A stretch of DNA of 64,000 nt from JAPOXR01 sp965221815 (GTDB lineage Bacteria; Pseudomonadota; Alphaproteobacteria; Rhodobacterales; Rhodobacteraceae), in assembly GCA_965221815.1 (NCBI GenBank), contig OZ244915.1, positions 1,612,001 through 1,676,000 of the forward strand, in the 5' to 3' direction. Below, piece after piece: positions 54,797 to 64,000 of the stretch. The notes below the pieces were generated by a model. That model searched no databases. It was not told the origin of the DNA and was given only the letters and a program-made list of their open reading frames with translations. The stretch's first letter is position 1, and every line of letters starts with the position of its first letter. The translations under genes were made by a program, and so were the position numbers.

Positions 54797-55312
54797 TCAA
54801 TTCCGATTCCATACCGCCTGAGTGCCCGCACAGCCATGCGGGTTTCCTATGCCGAGAGCGGCCAGTGCGCATGCTTCCCGCTGTTCCATTTGCGCCGCTT
54901 CCTGATTGGTCGTATGATCAAATCCCAGCAAATGCAGACTGGCATGCACCAGCAAAAAAGCAACGTAATCTTCGAGCGGAGATCCGAATTGAGTTGTTTC
55001 CGCCGCACAAGTCTCCCAGGCCAGTGCGATATCGCCGAGATGGATGGGTGCACTGTTATCGTGTATGCCGCCCGGACACGTCGCCGCCGGCCATGACAGG
55101 ACATTCGTTGGTTCCTGTCGCTGTCGAAAACGGAAATTGAGATCGGCGATACGATCATCCGAAGCCGCGAGCACGGCAATTTCGTATGCGCTTGCTGTCC
55201 GTCCCGCGCCCAATATCGCGGCCGAACAAGATATTTGCGCAATCCGGTCCAAATCCATGACGTTCCAGTGCGGGTCATCAACGACAACTTCAACTGTCGC
55301 GTACATCAACAT
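54797..55312 (-). CDS. ybeY: Endoribonuclease YbeY (16S rRNA maturation)
   Basis: A metal-dependent RNase of about 171 residues. The zinc-binding motif HASLHLLGFDH is visible, preceded by PTNVLSWPA and HLGDIALA. Start is ATG 55312 or 55306, both overlapping the phoH end by about 20 bp; the longer frame to 55402 is only an overlap with phoH. Conserved partner of phoH. Confidence 0.9.
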   Translation of the reverse strand: MLMYATVEVVVDDPHWNVMDLDRIAQISCSAAILGAGRTASAYEIAVLAASDDRIADLNFRFRQRQEPTNVLSWPAATCPGGIHDNSAPIHLGDIALAWETCAAETTQFGSPLEDYVAFLLVHASLHLLGFDHTTNQEAAQMEQREACALAALGIGNPHGCAGTQAVWNRN

Positions 55313-56282
55313 CTCGCTGATAAGCATTGACGATCCTGGCGACCAGACCATGCCGCACAATTTCCGAGGAGCAAAATTCGGTAAAGGCAATTCCTTGCAC
55401 ACCGCTCAAGACCTTCTGAGCTTCTATGAGGCCGGAGGTCGTCCCGGACGGCAAGTCAATTTGCGTGACATCGCCAGTGACGGCCATCCGTGATCCAGGC
55501 CCAAGTCGTGTCAGGAACATTTTCATTTGCATGCGCGTCGCATTCTGTGCCTCATCCAAGATGACAAATGCCTCGCTCAAGGTTCGCCCACGCACAAATG
55601 CAACCGGTGCAATCTCAATTTTGCCCTGTTCAAGATAATTGTTCAACATCTTCTGATAGAGAAACGAACGCAAGGCGTCGTAGAGCGGTTGCATAAAGGG
55701 ATCGACCTTCTCCTTCATGTCTCCGGGCAGGAATCCCAACCTCTCACCCGCCGTGACCGCCGGACGGGACAAAACGATTCGATCGACAAGCCCATCCATC
55801 AGCATTGAAACAGCCAGGGCGACGGCAAGATAGGTCTTGCCCGTCCCGGCCGGCCCGATACCGAAAACCAAATGATTGGCCCGCAACTTCTGGACAAAAT
55901 CACGCTGCCCGGGTGAGCGTGGTTCTACCACCCGTTTCCTTGTCTTGATCTCGTCATCGGAATGTGTGAGGGGCAGCACTGCCGCCGTCGGAACACTGCG
56001 GCGAACCGCATCATCTAGATCACCTGCTTCAAGGGCACGTCCCAACTCGAGAAGGTGGTAGAGATAATCCAATGCGCGACGTCCAGCTTCCCGCTGTGAA
56101 TCCGCACCTGTGAGAACCAGTCGATTGCCACGTCGGACAATCTGAATCCCGAGTGCCTCCTCAATCATGCTCAAATTGGCATCATGAGGCCCACACAATT
56201 CAATCAAAAACCGATTAACAGGAAACTCAACGAGGATTCCGTCATTTTCTCGTTGACTGACTGTTACCAATAATGACTCCAC
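55290..56282 (-). CDS. phoH: PhoH-family ATPase (YbeZ-like)
   Basis: A 330-residue cytoplasmic ATPase. It has an N-terminal KH-like domain (RFLIELCGPHDANLSMIEE, GIQIVRRGN), Walker A GIGPAGTGKTYLAVALA, RPAVTAGERLGFLPGD and Walker B VILDEAQNATRMQMKMFLTR. It works with YbeY, whose gene follows. Confidence 0.93.
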   Translation of the reverse strand: MESLLVTVSQRENDGILVEFPVNRFLIELCGPHDANLSMIEEALGIQIVRRGNRLVLTGADSQREAGRRALDYLYHLLELGRALEAGDLDDAVRRSVPTAAVLPLTHSDDEIKTRKRVVEPRSPGQRDFVQKLRANHLVFGIGPAGTGKTYLAVALAVSMLMDGLVDRIVLSRPAVTAGERLGFLPGDMKEKVDPFMQPLYDALRSFLYQKMLNNYLEQGKIEIAPVAFVRGRTLSEAFVILDEAQNATRMQMKMFLTRLGPGSRMAVTGDVTQIDLPSGTTSGLIEAQKVLSGVQGIAFTEFCSSEIVRHGLVARIVNAYQRDVDVRDS

Positions 56283-56439
56283 TCAAATAAGTGATGACTG
56301 CGCGTTAGGGGAATCATCGGCAAATGTCGAGTGTTACAGATTGGGGCATGCCAAGATGCCCCGCCCTGTCACACGTTTGCCAATATTGTATCAACTGAAC
56401 CCCCATACCAGGGATGTCTCGGAAAAGCCCACGGGTAGC

Positions 56440-57777
56440 CTACGCCACCACAATTTCACCGGACAGAGAATTGGCCTCAGCCGATGAGATATACACCTCT
56501 GTGACTTCGCCAAGCATATCATCGTCAGCCTGACAATGGACGGCATGCTGATATTCCGACTTGCCCACCAATTGCCCCCGCTTGCGACCTCGCCGTTCAA
56601 ACAAGATCGGCAATCGGCGTCCAATCATCGATTGGAGAGCCATTTCCTGCTGAGATCGCAACAATGTCTGCAAACGATCCAATCGATCCGCTGCTGCTGC
56701 CGAATCCACCTGAGGTCTATCGGCGGCCGGAGTTCCGGGTCGCGGTGAATAACGAAATGAATAGGCATGCCCGTATCGTACCTGCCGTACGATTGACAGC
56801 GTCTGTTCAAAGTCAGACTCGCTCTCGCCGGGAAAACCGACGATAAAGTCTCCCGACAGGAGGATATCGGGGCGTGCCGCACGAATTTTTCCGACGATGT
56901 CAAGATAGTCCGCCGCGCAATGCCGTCTATTCATCGCCTTGAGGATCTTGTCGGATCCCGTTTGCACCGGCAAATGCAAATATGGCATGAGTTTGTCACA
57001 TTCCGCAAATGCCGCAATCAGATCGTCTGTCATGTCCAAGGGATGTGATGTCGTAAAACGGATTCGGCAAAGACCTTCGATCCGGGCCAGGCGGTTGATA
57101 ATTTCGGCCAAAGACCACTGCCGATTGTCTGCGCCAATCCCATGATAGGCGTTGACATTCTGCCCCAACAGCACGATCTCGCGGACACCCTGTTCGACCA
57201 GCCGTTCAGCCTCCTGCAGAATTGATTCGACAGGTCGGCTTGATTCGGCACCGCGGGTATACGGGACAACACAAAACGAGCAGAACTTGTCGCAACCCTC
57301 CTGTACCGTCAGAAAGGCAGACGCACGTCGCTGGATTGTCGATCGTTCCGGCAGGGAATCAAATTTACTTGCCCTGGGAAAGTCGGTGTTGGTCTCGCGA
57401 CTGTCAGTTCGAACCATCTCGGCCAGCCGATGGTAGGATTGTGGGCCGACCACGAAGTCAACCAGCGGTTGTCGACGCATGACCTCCTCGCCTTCGGCCT
57501 GCGCAACACAACCAGCGACAGCAATCCGAAGATTCGGGTTTTTCCTTTTACGCGCCTTGAATCGACCCAATTCCGAATAAACCTTCTCGGTTGCCTTTTC
57601 CCGGATATGGCAGGTGTTGAGAATCACGAGATCAGCATCTTCAGCACGATCCGTATCCACATATCCTGAATCCGTCAGAGCCTCTCTCATCCGCTCACTG
57701 TCATAGACATTCATCTGACAACCATAGGTTCGGATGTGAACGCGCTTTGGTCCGTCTCGAATCAACTGGTCACCCAT
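56440..57777 (-). CDS. miaB: tRNA-2-methylthio-N6-dimethylallyladenosine synthase
   Basis: A 445-residue radical-SAM methylthiotransferase acting on A37 of tRNA. The N-terminal UPF0004 domain has Cys residues in RTYGCQMNVYDS, NTCHIREKA and VAGCVAQAEG. The radical-SAM cluster motif is GCDKFCSFCVVPYTRG, and a C-terminal TRAM domain follows (RKRGQLVGKSEYQHAVH). ATG 57777 (MGDQLIRDGPKRVHIR) fits the family; the frame is open to 57870 without similarity. Confidence 0.95.
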   Translation of the reverse strand: MGDQLIRDGPKRVHIRTYGCQMNVYDSERMREALTDSGYVDTDRAEDADLVILNTCHIREKATEKVYSELGRFKARKRKNPNLRIAVAGCVAQAEGEEVMRRQPLVDFVVGPQSYHRLAEMVRTDSRETNTDFPRASKFDSLPERSTIQRRASAFLTVQEGCDKFCSFCVVPYTRGAESSRPVESILQEAERLVEQGVREIVLLGQNVNAYHGIGADNRQWSLAEIINRLARIEGLCRIRFTTSHPLDMTDDLIAAFAECDKLMPYLHLPVQTGSDKILKAMNRRHCAADYLDIVGKIRAARPDILLSGDFIVGFPGESESDFEQTLSIVRQVRYGHAYSFRYSPRPGTPAADRPQVDSAAAADRLDRLQTLLRSQQEMALQSMIGRRLPILFERRGRKRGQLVGKSEYQHAVHCQADDDMLGEVTEVYISSAEANSLSGEIVVA

Positions 57778-57811
57778 TGCTATTTTTGACCGGATATTCG
57801 GAAACAAAACC

Positions 57812-58051
57812 TCAAAGAGACTTGTGTGTGCCGTCACAAAGTGGCTTTTTCCCCGACGCCTTGCAGCCACAAAAGTAGACCCGTCCGGTCTCTTCGGCGG
57901 TATATTTTATCGGCGTGAATTCGGTTGATGCATGACTGCCATCGCAAAATGGCTGCCGCGCACTCCTGCCGCAAGCGCACCAGAAATAAGTCTTGCCAGA
58001 CTGAACCTCAACGGGGTACGGTTGGGTCAGAGCTCCAGTTTCTTTGGACAT
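57812..58051 (-). CDS. CDGSH iron-sulfur protein
   Basis: A 79-residue protein with two CDGSH-type 2Fe-2S motifs: CACGRSARQPFCDGSH and CGCKASGKKPLCDGTH, each giving three Cys and one His. Bacterial two-motif CDGSH proteins are small redox proteins without a settled role. ATG 58051 (MSKETGALTQPYPVEVQSG) is chosen; an upstream frame to 58102 adds dissimilar residues. It lies just upstream of miaB in the same direction. Confidence 0.88.
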   Translation of the reverse strand: MSKETGALTQPYPVEVQSGKTYFWCACGRSARQPFCDGSHASTEFTPIKYTAEETGRVYFCGCKASGKKPLCDGTHKSL

Positions 58052-58127
58052 GATATTCACCACTGTCAATTTCGTGTTTCTGCCGTGACGGAAATTCGAC
58101 AACCAAGCGGGTGCATCTTATAAGGCA

Positions 58128-58418
58128 ATGTCGAAATTGCGCCAAGCAGTATCTGTTATGAATCTGAGCGTTCCCCAACATATCCATTATCAACGTGTGT
58201 CTTGCTACCGGACCATCGGCGCAGGTCATTATGTCAGGAGAGCCCTTCTGCCAGTCGTCACTTCACTTTTTGTTGCCGGTTGCACGATACCGCCCGAGAT
58301 TGAGGATTTGATGGATTCGCAACCTCGTGCCAGTGACGACGCGTCATTTTCATCAACGGAGACCCTTGAGCGTATCGGTGCCGAGGCGGGGACCCGGGTC
58401 CAGCCGCCGCCCCTGTGA
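58128..58418 (+). CDS. Putative small lipoprotein
   Basis: A 96-residue frame (or 86 from ATG 58158) containing a hydrophobic stretch and lipobox RRALLPVVTSLFVAGC, then an acidic Ser-rich tail IPPEIEDLMDSQPRASDDA. The stretch before the lipobox is unusually long for a signal peptide, and the true start may be later and not seen. The hom gene follows in the same direction. No family recognised. Confidence 0.5.
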   Translation: MSKLRQAVSVMNLSVPQHIHYQRVSCYRTIGAGHYVRRALLPVVTSLFVAGCTIPPEIEDLMDSQPRASDDASFSSTETLERIGAEAGTRVQPPPL

Positions 58419-58575
58419 CTGACCTCATGAGTGGCAGGAATAATCAGGAAATCAATCCCGGAGATGTCGGGTTCCAGGAATCCGCGTGGAACAGAATCCT
58501 CTTCGGTCGTACGAAGTCACCTGCATCTTTTGAGAACGAATTAGGGGATCATCATCAGTTGCCAGGAGCGATCTC

Positions 58576-59862
58576 GTGAGAGAAACCATGAATATCGGCG
58601 TGGCCGGACTTGGAACTGTAGGAACAAGCACCATCAAATTGCTCGAGGAGAATTCAGAACTGATTGCCACACGTTGTGGAAAACATCTCTGCGTAAAAGC
58701 TGTTTGCGCGCGCGCACGCGGCAAGCCACGCGGTATATCGCTCGAAGGGTTTGATTGGGTTGAGGATGCCACGCTTCTTGCCAGCCGACCTGACATCGAT
58801 CTGTTCGTCGAGCTCATTGGAGGCCATGACAATACTGCAAAAGCCGCTGTTGAAGCGGCAATCAATGCCGGCAAACATGTTGTCACCGCCAACAAGGCTC
58901 TATTGGCGATTCATGGAAACGCTATCGCAAAAATGGCGGAAGATGCGGGAGTTACCCTCAGGTTTGAGGCTGCCGTTGCAGGCGGAATTCCGGTGGTCAA
59001 AAGTTTGACCGAGAGCCTGGCTGGAGAGCGCATACGGCGAGTTCTTGGCGTGATGAATGGAACTTGCAATTTTATTCTCACGCGTATGGAAAGCAACGGC
59101 AGTTCATATCAAGAGACTTTTGCCGAAGCCGACAAGCTTGGCTATCTTGAATCGGATCCTGACCTCGATGTTGGGGGAATCGACGCCGGACATAAACTTG
59201 CATTGCTGTCCTCGATTGCTTTTGGCACTCAGGTCGACTTTGCCGGAATGGATATCGAGGGAATCAAACGGATCTCCATAACCGACATCGAACTGGCGCG
59301 GGATATGGGTTATCGGGTCAAGTTGCTTGGTGTTGCACGCATGTCTGACTCCGGCCTGGAACAACGGACCGAACCTTGCCTGGTTCCGGCCAATTCACCA
59401 CTTGGACGTGTTGAAAATGCAACCAATATTGTGCTTCTCGAAGGTGAAACAACGGGTCCTGTCTATCTGATGGGTGCGGGTGCCGGTGGCGGCCCGACGG
59501 CTGCAGCGGTCATTGGCGACATTATCGATATCGCACGGGGCCGCACGATCTCGACCTTTGGTCAGCCTGCTTCAACACTCAAGAAAGTTGCATCCACGCG
59601 ATCTTCTGCTGAATTGGCATGGTATATCCGCCTATTGCTCGTCGACCAGCCAGGGGTTCTGGCCAAGATTGCGGCTGCCTTTGGTGATGCAAATGTGTCC
59701 ATCAACCGTCTCCGGCAATACGGTCATGACGAGAATGGTGCGCCGGTGCTCATTGTGACCCATCACACGCGACGCGAACAACTGAACCACTCACTCAATG
59801 CAGTCCGCAAGACCGGGCTGTCACTGCGTGAACCGGTCGCCATCCGCATTGAAGACGGTTGA
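58576..59862 (+). CDS. hom: Homoserine dehydrogenase
   Basis: A 428-residue NAD(P)-dependent enzyme of the threonine and methionine branch. The dinucleotide motif is GVAGLGTVGTSTIKLL, followed by VTANKALLAIHGN, the catalytic region GVMNGTCNFILTRME and DPDLDVGGIDAGHKLALL, and a C-terminal ACT domain (LLLVDQPGVLAKIAAAFG) for feedback control. GTG 58576 has AGGAG 8 nt upstream; ATG 58588 (MNIGVAG) is the alternative. glpX and recJ follow, the common order. Confidence 0.95.
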   Translation: MRETMNIGVAGLGTVGTSTIKLLEENSELIATRCGKHLCVKAVCARARGKPRGISLEGFDWVEDATLLASRPDIDLFVELIGGHDNTAKAAVEAAINAGKHVVTANKALLAIHGNAIAKMAEDAGVTLRFEAAVAGGIPVVKSLTESLAGERIRRVLGVMNGTCNFILTRMESNGSSYQETFAEADKLGYLESDPDLDVGGIDAGHKLALLSSIAFGTQVDFAGMDIEGIKRISITDIELARDMGYRVKLLGVARMSDSGLEQRTEPCLVPANSPLGRVENATNIVLLEGETTGPVYLMGAGAGGGPTAAAVIGDIIDIARGRTISTFGQPASTLKKVASTRSSAELAWYIRLLLVDQPGVLAKIAAAFGDANVSINRLRQYGHDENGAPVLIVTHHTRREQLNHSLNAVRKTGLSLREPVAIRIEDG

Positions 59863-59905
59863 ATGAACGACGGGGCTGCAAGTCATCCAGCAAGAGGACA
59901 ATCCC

Positions 59906-60892
59906 TTGAGACCACCCGACGAATTCCGTGACCGCATGTTGTCACTCGGCTTGGCACGCGTGTCGGAGGCGGCGGCCCTTGCCGCAGCAGAATATATCGG
60001 TCGTGGCAACGAGAAAGCGGCAGATCAAGCCGCTGTGGATGCCATGCGCTCTCAGTTAAACATGCTGGATATTGATGGCATCGTTGTTATTGGTGAAGGT
60101 GAGCGCGATGAAGCGCCAATGCTCTATTGTGGTGAATCCGTCGGAACCGGCAATGGTCCTGCAGTCGATATCGCACTTGATCCGCTTGAAGGGACATCAC
60201 TCACGGCAAGGGATATGCCGAACGCTTTGACAGTCCTCGCCATGGGCCCGCGCGGTTCGATGTTGCGTGCCCCTGATGTCTACATGGATAAAGTCGCGGT
60301 GGGTCCGGGGTATCCGGAAAAGATCGTGACGCTGGAGATTCCACCACGCGACAGAATTACCCGGCTTGCGGAGAGTCGATCTTGTTCAACGACCGAAATC
60401 ACTGTCTGTATCCTGGAAAGAGACCGCCACGATGCGTTGATCAAAGAGGTGCGATCAACTGGTGCCGCGATTCGTCTCATCGGCGATGGAGATGTGGCGG
60501 GTATCATACATTGTACCGATCCGCTGCGCACCGGCATCGACATGTATATGGGTATCGGCGGCGCCCCGGAAGGTGTGCTCGCAGCGGCTGCACTCACATG
60601 CATGGGAGGTCAGATTGAAGGCCGGTTGTTGTTTCGCAATGACGCCGAGCGGGCACGCGCCGTCAAGTTGGGGATCACTGATTTTGACCGCATCTATAGC
60701 CGGCAGGATATGGTGCGCGATTATGTGATCTTCGCTGCGACCGGCGTCACTGATGGCACATTGCTACCTGGCATTCGCCGTCAGCCAGGTTACTACGAAA
60801 CGGACACGATTCTGCTGCGTTCGAAAACAGGTTCCATGCGTCGAATGACTTATCGCCACCCGATTGGTGGAAGAGTTAAACCGTCAGAATAA
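59906..60892 (+). CDS. glpX: Fructose-1,6-bisphosphatase, class II
   Basis: A 328-residue gluconeogenic phosphatase of the GlpX type. Metal and substrate motifs are visible: GIVVIGEGERDEAPMLY, VDIALDPLEGTSLTARDMPN, MYMGIGGAPEGVLAAAAL and RRMTYRHP. Start is TTG 59906 with AGAGGAC upstream. Located between hom and recJ. Confidence 0.93.
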   Translation: MRPPDEFRDRMLSLGLARVSEAAALAAAEYIGRGNEKAADQAAVDAMRSQLNMLDIDGIVVIGEGERDEAPMLYCGESVGTGNGPAVDIALDPLEGTSLTARDMPNALTVLAMGPRGSMLRAPDVYMDKVAVGPGYPEKIVTLEIPPRDRITRLAESRSCSTTEITVCILERDRHDALIKEVRSTGAAIRLIGDGDVAGIIHCTDPLRTGIDMYMGIGGAPEGVLAAAALTCMGGQIEGRLLFRNDAERARAVKLGITDFDRIYSRQDMVRDYVIFAATGVTDGTLLPGIRRQPGYYETDTILLRSKTGSMRRMTYRHPIGGRVKPSE

Positions 60893-60928
60893 TCACCAGA
60901 ACAATCACTTGACGGAAGCCACTCTGCC

Positions 60929-62698
60929 ATGAACCACACCTCCGTTCCGCGCGCCTGTCTAGGCGTCACGCACTCAGTGACGGGGAGATACTGGTGTGAC
61001 CTGGCTGAAGATCAGGGTCGCATGGCTCAGGCAATGGCGCAGCGAACCGATATCGCGCCGCATCTCTGCCGAATCCTCGCACGCCAACAGGTTTCGCTTG
61101 ACGATGCAGAAGACTATCTCGAACCGACAATGACCCGGTTGATGCCTGACCCCTCTTCCCTGCTTGATATGGACAAGGCGGTTGAGAGATTTGTCGCTGC
61201 GTTGGAGAATCACGAAAATATCGCAATATTTGCTGACTATGATGTTGACGGGGCAAGTTCCGCAGCACAGTTGATCTGGTGGCTGCGTTATTTTGATCGC
61301 AAGGCCAGCCTTTATGTGCCGGATCGTTCCCGTGAAGGATTTGGTCCCAATCCTGATGCAATGCGCAAGCTGGCTGAGTCACACAGTCTCATCATTTGTG
61401 TTGACTGCGGCACCTCTGCACATGATGCCATCGCTGCTGCCCAGGATACGGATGTCATCATTATCGATCACCATTTGGGCGAAGACAAGCTGCCTCATGC
61501 GACAGCGATCATCAACCCCAATCGTCAAGACGAAACCAGTGAACTCACTTATCTGTGCGCCGCAGGCGTCGTCTTCATGTTTCTTGTGGCCCTGAATCGC
61601 CGGCTCAGGAATAATGCGGTCGAGGTTTGTGACCTCCATGGTTTCCTTGATCTTGTGGCACTGGCCACCGTTGCTGACGCATCGCCCTTGATCGGACTCA
61701 ATCGTGCTTTGGTCCGACGGGGGTTGAAGGAGATGAGCTATCGCAAACGTCCAGGCATTCGTGCCCTCGCCGATGTGAGCAACTTGAAAACGAAACCGGA
61801 TTCCCATGCGCTTGGTTTTCTCCTTGGCCCACGCATCAATGCTCCGGGTCGTATTGGAGAGGAATCAGACCTTGGTGCCCGGCTGTTGGCAACTGATGAT
61901 GATTTCGAAGCGGAGGCCATCGCTTCCGAGGTCGAAAGGCTCAATCAAAAACGACGGGCCATGGTCGATGCGGCAGCGAATGAGGCCCTTGAACGGATCG
62001 CCGCCAGCCAGAATAATGAACCCTTAGTCTGGGCCGCCTCAAGCAACTGGCACCCGGGTGTTGCGGGAATCATAGCAGCGCGGCTTGTCGATGCATCAGG
62101 AAGACCGGCGATTGCCATCGCAATCGGTGATGAAACAAGCAGGGGGTCGGCCCGTTCCGTGCCCGGATTCGACATTGGTGCTGCCATGCACCGCTGTCGA
62201 AACGAAGGCCTGCTGATCAGCGGTGGGGGCCATAAAATGGCCGCTGGCCTTGAGATTGAGACTGACAAGATTGAACCCGCCATGGCCCGCCTGTCAGAGA
62301 TCGCCACCCATATGCACAAAAATGGGGATTCGGTTCAGCAATATCCGATCGATAGCGTCATTCAACCTGATGCGGTCACTATCGATATGGTCAGATCATT
62401 GGAGGCCGCCGGGCCTTACGGCAGCGCGGCCCCCGCGCCCCGTTTCGCCTTCCCGAATCTGCTGGTCGTCTATCGCCGTTGGGTCGGGACGGGCCATCTT
62501 CAGCTCAGACTGCGTGGAGAAACCGGGGCAGAGCTGGAAGCCATCGCATTTCGTGCCGATCAGTCGCCGCTTGGACAGTTTCTTGACAGGAACGGATTAC
62601 CGCTTGTGCATATTGTTGGACGCCTGCAGGAAAACAATTTCAGAGGTCAGATCCGCGTCCAGCTCCAGGTTCATGATGCCGCTCTCGCAAAGCGCTGA
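60929..62698 (+). CDS. recJ: Single-stranded-DNA-specific exonuclease RecJ
   Basis: A 589-residue 5'-3' exonuclease of recombination and mismatch repair. DHH-superfamily motifs are present: FADYDVDGASSAAQL, CVDCGTSAHDAI, IIIDHHLGEDKLP and GRIGEESDLGARLL. The DHHA1 domain has SNWHPGVAGIIAARLV and ISGGGHKMAAGLEIE, and an OB-fold tail follows. Length is normal. Confidence 0.95.
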   Translation: MNHTSVPRACLGVTHSVTGRYWCDLAEDQGRMAQAMAQRTDIAPHLCRILARQQVSLDDAEDYLEPTMTRLMPDPSSLLDMDKAVERFVAALENHENIAIFADYDVDGASSAAQLIWWLRYFDRKASLYVPDRSREGFGPNPDAMRKLAESHSLIICVDCGTSAHDAIAAAQDTDVIIIDHHLGEDKLPHATAIINPNRQDETSELTYLCAAGVVFMFLVALNRRLRNNAVEVCDLHGFLDLVALATVADASPLIGLNRALVRRGLKEMSYRKRPGIRALADVSNLKTKPDSHALGFLLGPRINAPGRIGEESDLGARLLATDDDFEAEAIASEVERLNQKRRAMVDAAANEALERIAASQNNEPLVWAASSNWHPGVAGIIAARLVDASGRPAIAIAIGDETSRGSARSVPGFDIGAAMHRCRNEGLLISGGGHKMAAGLEIETDKIEPAMARLSEIATHMHKNGDSVQQYPIDSVIQPDAVTIDMVRSLEAAGPYGSAAPAPRFAFPNLLVVYRRWVGTGHLQLRLRGETGAELEAIAFRADQSPLGQFLDRNGLPLVHIVGRLQENNFRGQIRVQLQVHDAALAKR

Positions 62699-63355
62699 GC
62701 TGGCGACGATCACTGAACAGGTTGAAGCCAAGAGCCAGATCACGTCCGGGGTTGAAAAGAGTGATCTGTGAGATCTGGAGACAATGGTACGGAGTCCCCG
62801 GGAGTTTTGTCATCGGTGAATGTGACCAGGACGCCAGAGGATCCTGCCGGCACAAGCGCAGCACAAGGGCGGTGCCTTCATCGTCGACATGAACGGGCTT
62901 GAGCCCTGTTGCCTCTTCGCGACTGCGCAGCTGCCAGTCAGTTTTGCCTTGACCTTCATGACAGGTCATTTCCTTCACAGAATTTGTCCTGTCGGATCTG
63001 AGTTCCTTATGGCTGGCACGGCGAACAGTCACGATCCGTACTGTCTCCTCGGATCGTGCCAGTGACTGAATTGACGACACAATTCAGACACCAGCAATAA
63101 TCGTCCGGCTCTTGCCGTCCTGCCTCGAATGCAGATACCGGACTCACCACCTGCCAAAGATCACCTTGCAGCTTCAAGATCGAGGTCATGCCCATTGAGG
63201 ATCGAATATTTATGACCCCGTTGTCAATCATGTCTTCAGGGACGCCATGCGTGCGTGTCTGTTCAAATGGTGAAAAGCCACACGGAATGCAGGGAACGTC
63301 AAATCAAAAACTTGCGCCAGATTGAGACTTCTGCTATCGGCGGATCAGTCAGTGC
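62699..63355. other. Intergenic stretch without recognised gene
   Basis: About 650 bp. Two minus-strand frames (63231-63007 and 63080-62640) could be pieces of one decayed gene, but neither matches a family I know, and the second overlaps the end of recJ. No RNA gene other than the following tRNA is visible. Confidence 0.35.
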
Positions 63356-63430
63356 GGTCCCTTCGTCTATCGGTTAGGACGCTAGGTTTTCAACCTAGAA
63401 AGAGGGGTTCGATTCCCCTAGGGACTGCCA
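63356..63430 (+). tRNA. tRNA-Glu (anticodon UUC)
   Basis: A 75-nt cloverleaf. The acceptor GGTCCCT pairs with AGGGACT (one G-U), the anticodon stem CTAGG/CCTAG encloses TTTTCAA with anticodon TTC, the T-arm is GGGGTTCGATTCCCC, and CCA is encoded. Reads GAA/GAG codons. Confidence 0.96.
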
Positions 63431-63611
63431 CTTTCGTCAGTCACCGAATAGTTCTCGGGATGAATGAGGCGGTCACTTTCGCAATATTGCATCTCCCTGT
63501 CCTGTGCCCCAAAGACCGTTTCCCGTGGCAAACATCTTTTGCGGCTCATGAACAATTTGCCACATTCGCTGCTTGCCCGCCCTTCACTGCGGATAACCGG
63601 GAAACCGCCCC

Positions 63612-64000
63612 ATGATTGACCGACCAGCCTTCACGCTTGGAATTGAAGAAGAATATTTGATTTCCGATGCGGAAACCCTGTCTTTGATTCGTGAGCCTGA
63701 TGAAAGGTTTATCGAAGAGTGCAAGGTCAAGACCCGCAACAAGACAACCAATGAATATATGCAATGCCAGCTGGAAGTTGGCACGGCACCCCACGCGACA
63801 GTGTCTTCGGTTTCCCGGGAACTCGCTGATTTGCGGGGCACAGTGGCTGAGATTGCGCGGCGTTTCGGTTATTCGATTGTTGCGGCTTCTACGCATCCAT
63901 TCGCAACATGGCGCGATCAAACCCACACACGCAAAGAACGGTACGATACATTGCGTGAGGATCTCGGCCAAAGTGCCCGACGTCTGCTGATTTGCGGAAT
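63612..64000 (+). CDS. Carboxylate-amine ligase, YbdK family (5' part, runs off window)
   Basis: ATG 63612 opens a frame with no stop before the window end (about 129 codons). It reads AFTLGIEEEYLISDAETLSL, then NEYMQCQLEVGTAP and VAASTHPFATWRDQTHT, the N-terminal half of a GCS2/YbdK-type glutamate-cysteine-ligase-like enzyme. These have weak gamma-glutamylcysteine ligase activity, and their physiological substrate is uncertain. Confidence 0.85.
   Translation, partial: MIDRPAFTLGIEEEYLISDAETLSLIREPDERFIEECKVKTRNKTTNEYMQCQLEVGTAPHATVSSVSRELADLRGTVAEIARRFGYSIVAASTHPFATWRDQTHTRKERYDTLREDLGQSARRLLICG

Noticed and set aside
1..64000. CRISPR array or prophage
   Set aside because: No regularly spaced repeats, cas genes, or phage structural genes were seen.

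Overview
The window is a 64 kb chromosomal segment of an alphaproteobacterium. Evidence for this is the conserved local gene orders: miaB-phoH-ybeY-corC-lnt with metK and trmB; cmk-rpsA-ihfB-lapA-trpF-trpB; hom-glpX-recJ; and rplY-pth. Genus and species cannot be told from the sequence alone. Base composition is moderately GC-rich, and the chromosome carries many insertion sequences, mostly whole or broken copies of ISKra4, IS630, IS110, IS66 and IS5 types.

Layout. 1-9.2 kb is an accessory island: a HepT/MntA-type toxin-antitoxin pair, transposase relics, an alpha/beta hydrolase, tRNA-Ser, an intact ISKra4 element, two tandem secreted-protein paralogues with long poly-C tracts, and a small RHH-GNAT-XRE operon. 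9.2-10.1 kb is an FkbM methyltransferase gene broken by a poly-C tract. 10.3-18.0 kb is a reductive pyrimidine or hydantoin catabolic cluster (transaminase, carbamoylase, dihydropyrimidinase) with its own ABC importer. 18.1-32.6 kb is mostly core: truA, photolyase, ileS, ychF, a TRAP transporter, trpA, lldD, rplY, pth. 32.6-42.4 kb is a second accessory island: two abutting IS630 elements, an IS110 copy, a RelE-like relic, a DarTG toxin-antitoxin (phage defence) module, and IS66 and IS5 remnants. It ends with a glycosyltransferase-like gene that has a poly-C tract at its 5' end. 43.4-64 kb is core again: the trpB to cmk operon, aroA, the trmB/metK and lnt to miaB group, hom, glpX, recJ, tRNA-Glu, and the start of a YbdK-type ligase running off the window.

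The most unusual signal is a set of four long poly-C tracts (14, 17, 10 and 10 C) at or near the 5' end of genes for exported proteins or surface-glycan enzymes. In the first three, the start codon and the body of the gene are in different frames at the length given here. A change of one or two C residues restores a full-length protein with a proper signal peptide or methyltransferase domain. This is the architecture of phase-variable contingency loci. The two secreted proteins are paralogues that I cannot place in any family I know. One of them sits between perfect 18-bp inverted repeats, as if carried on a small transposase-less cassette.

Limits: homopolymer lengths are error-prone in assemblies, no database search was possible, and product names rest on motif recognition in the translated sequence.
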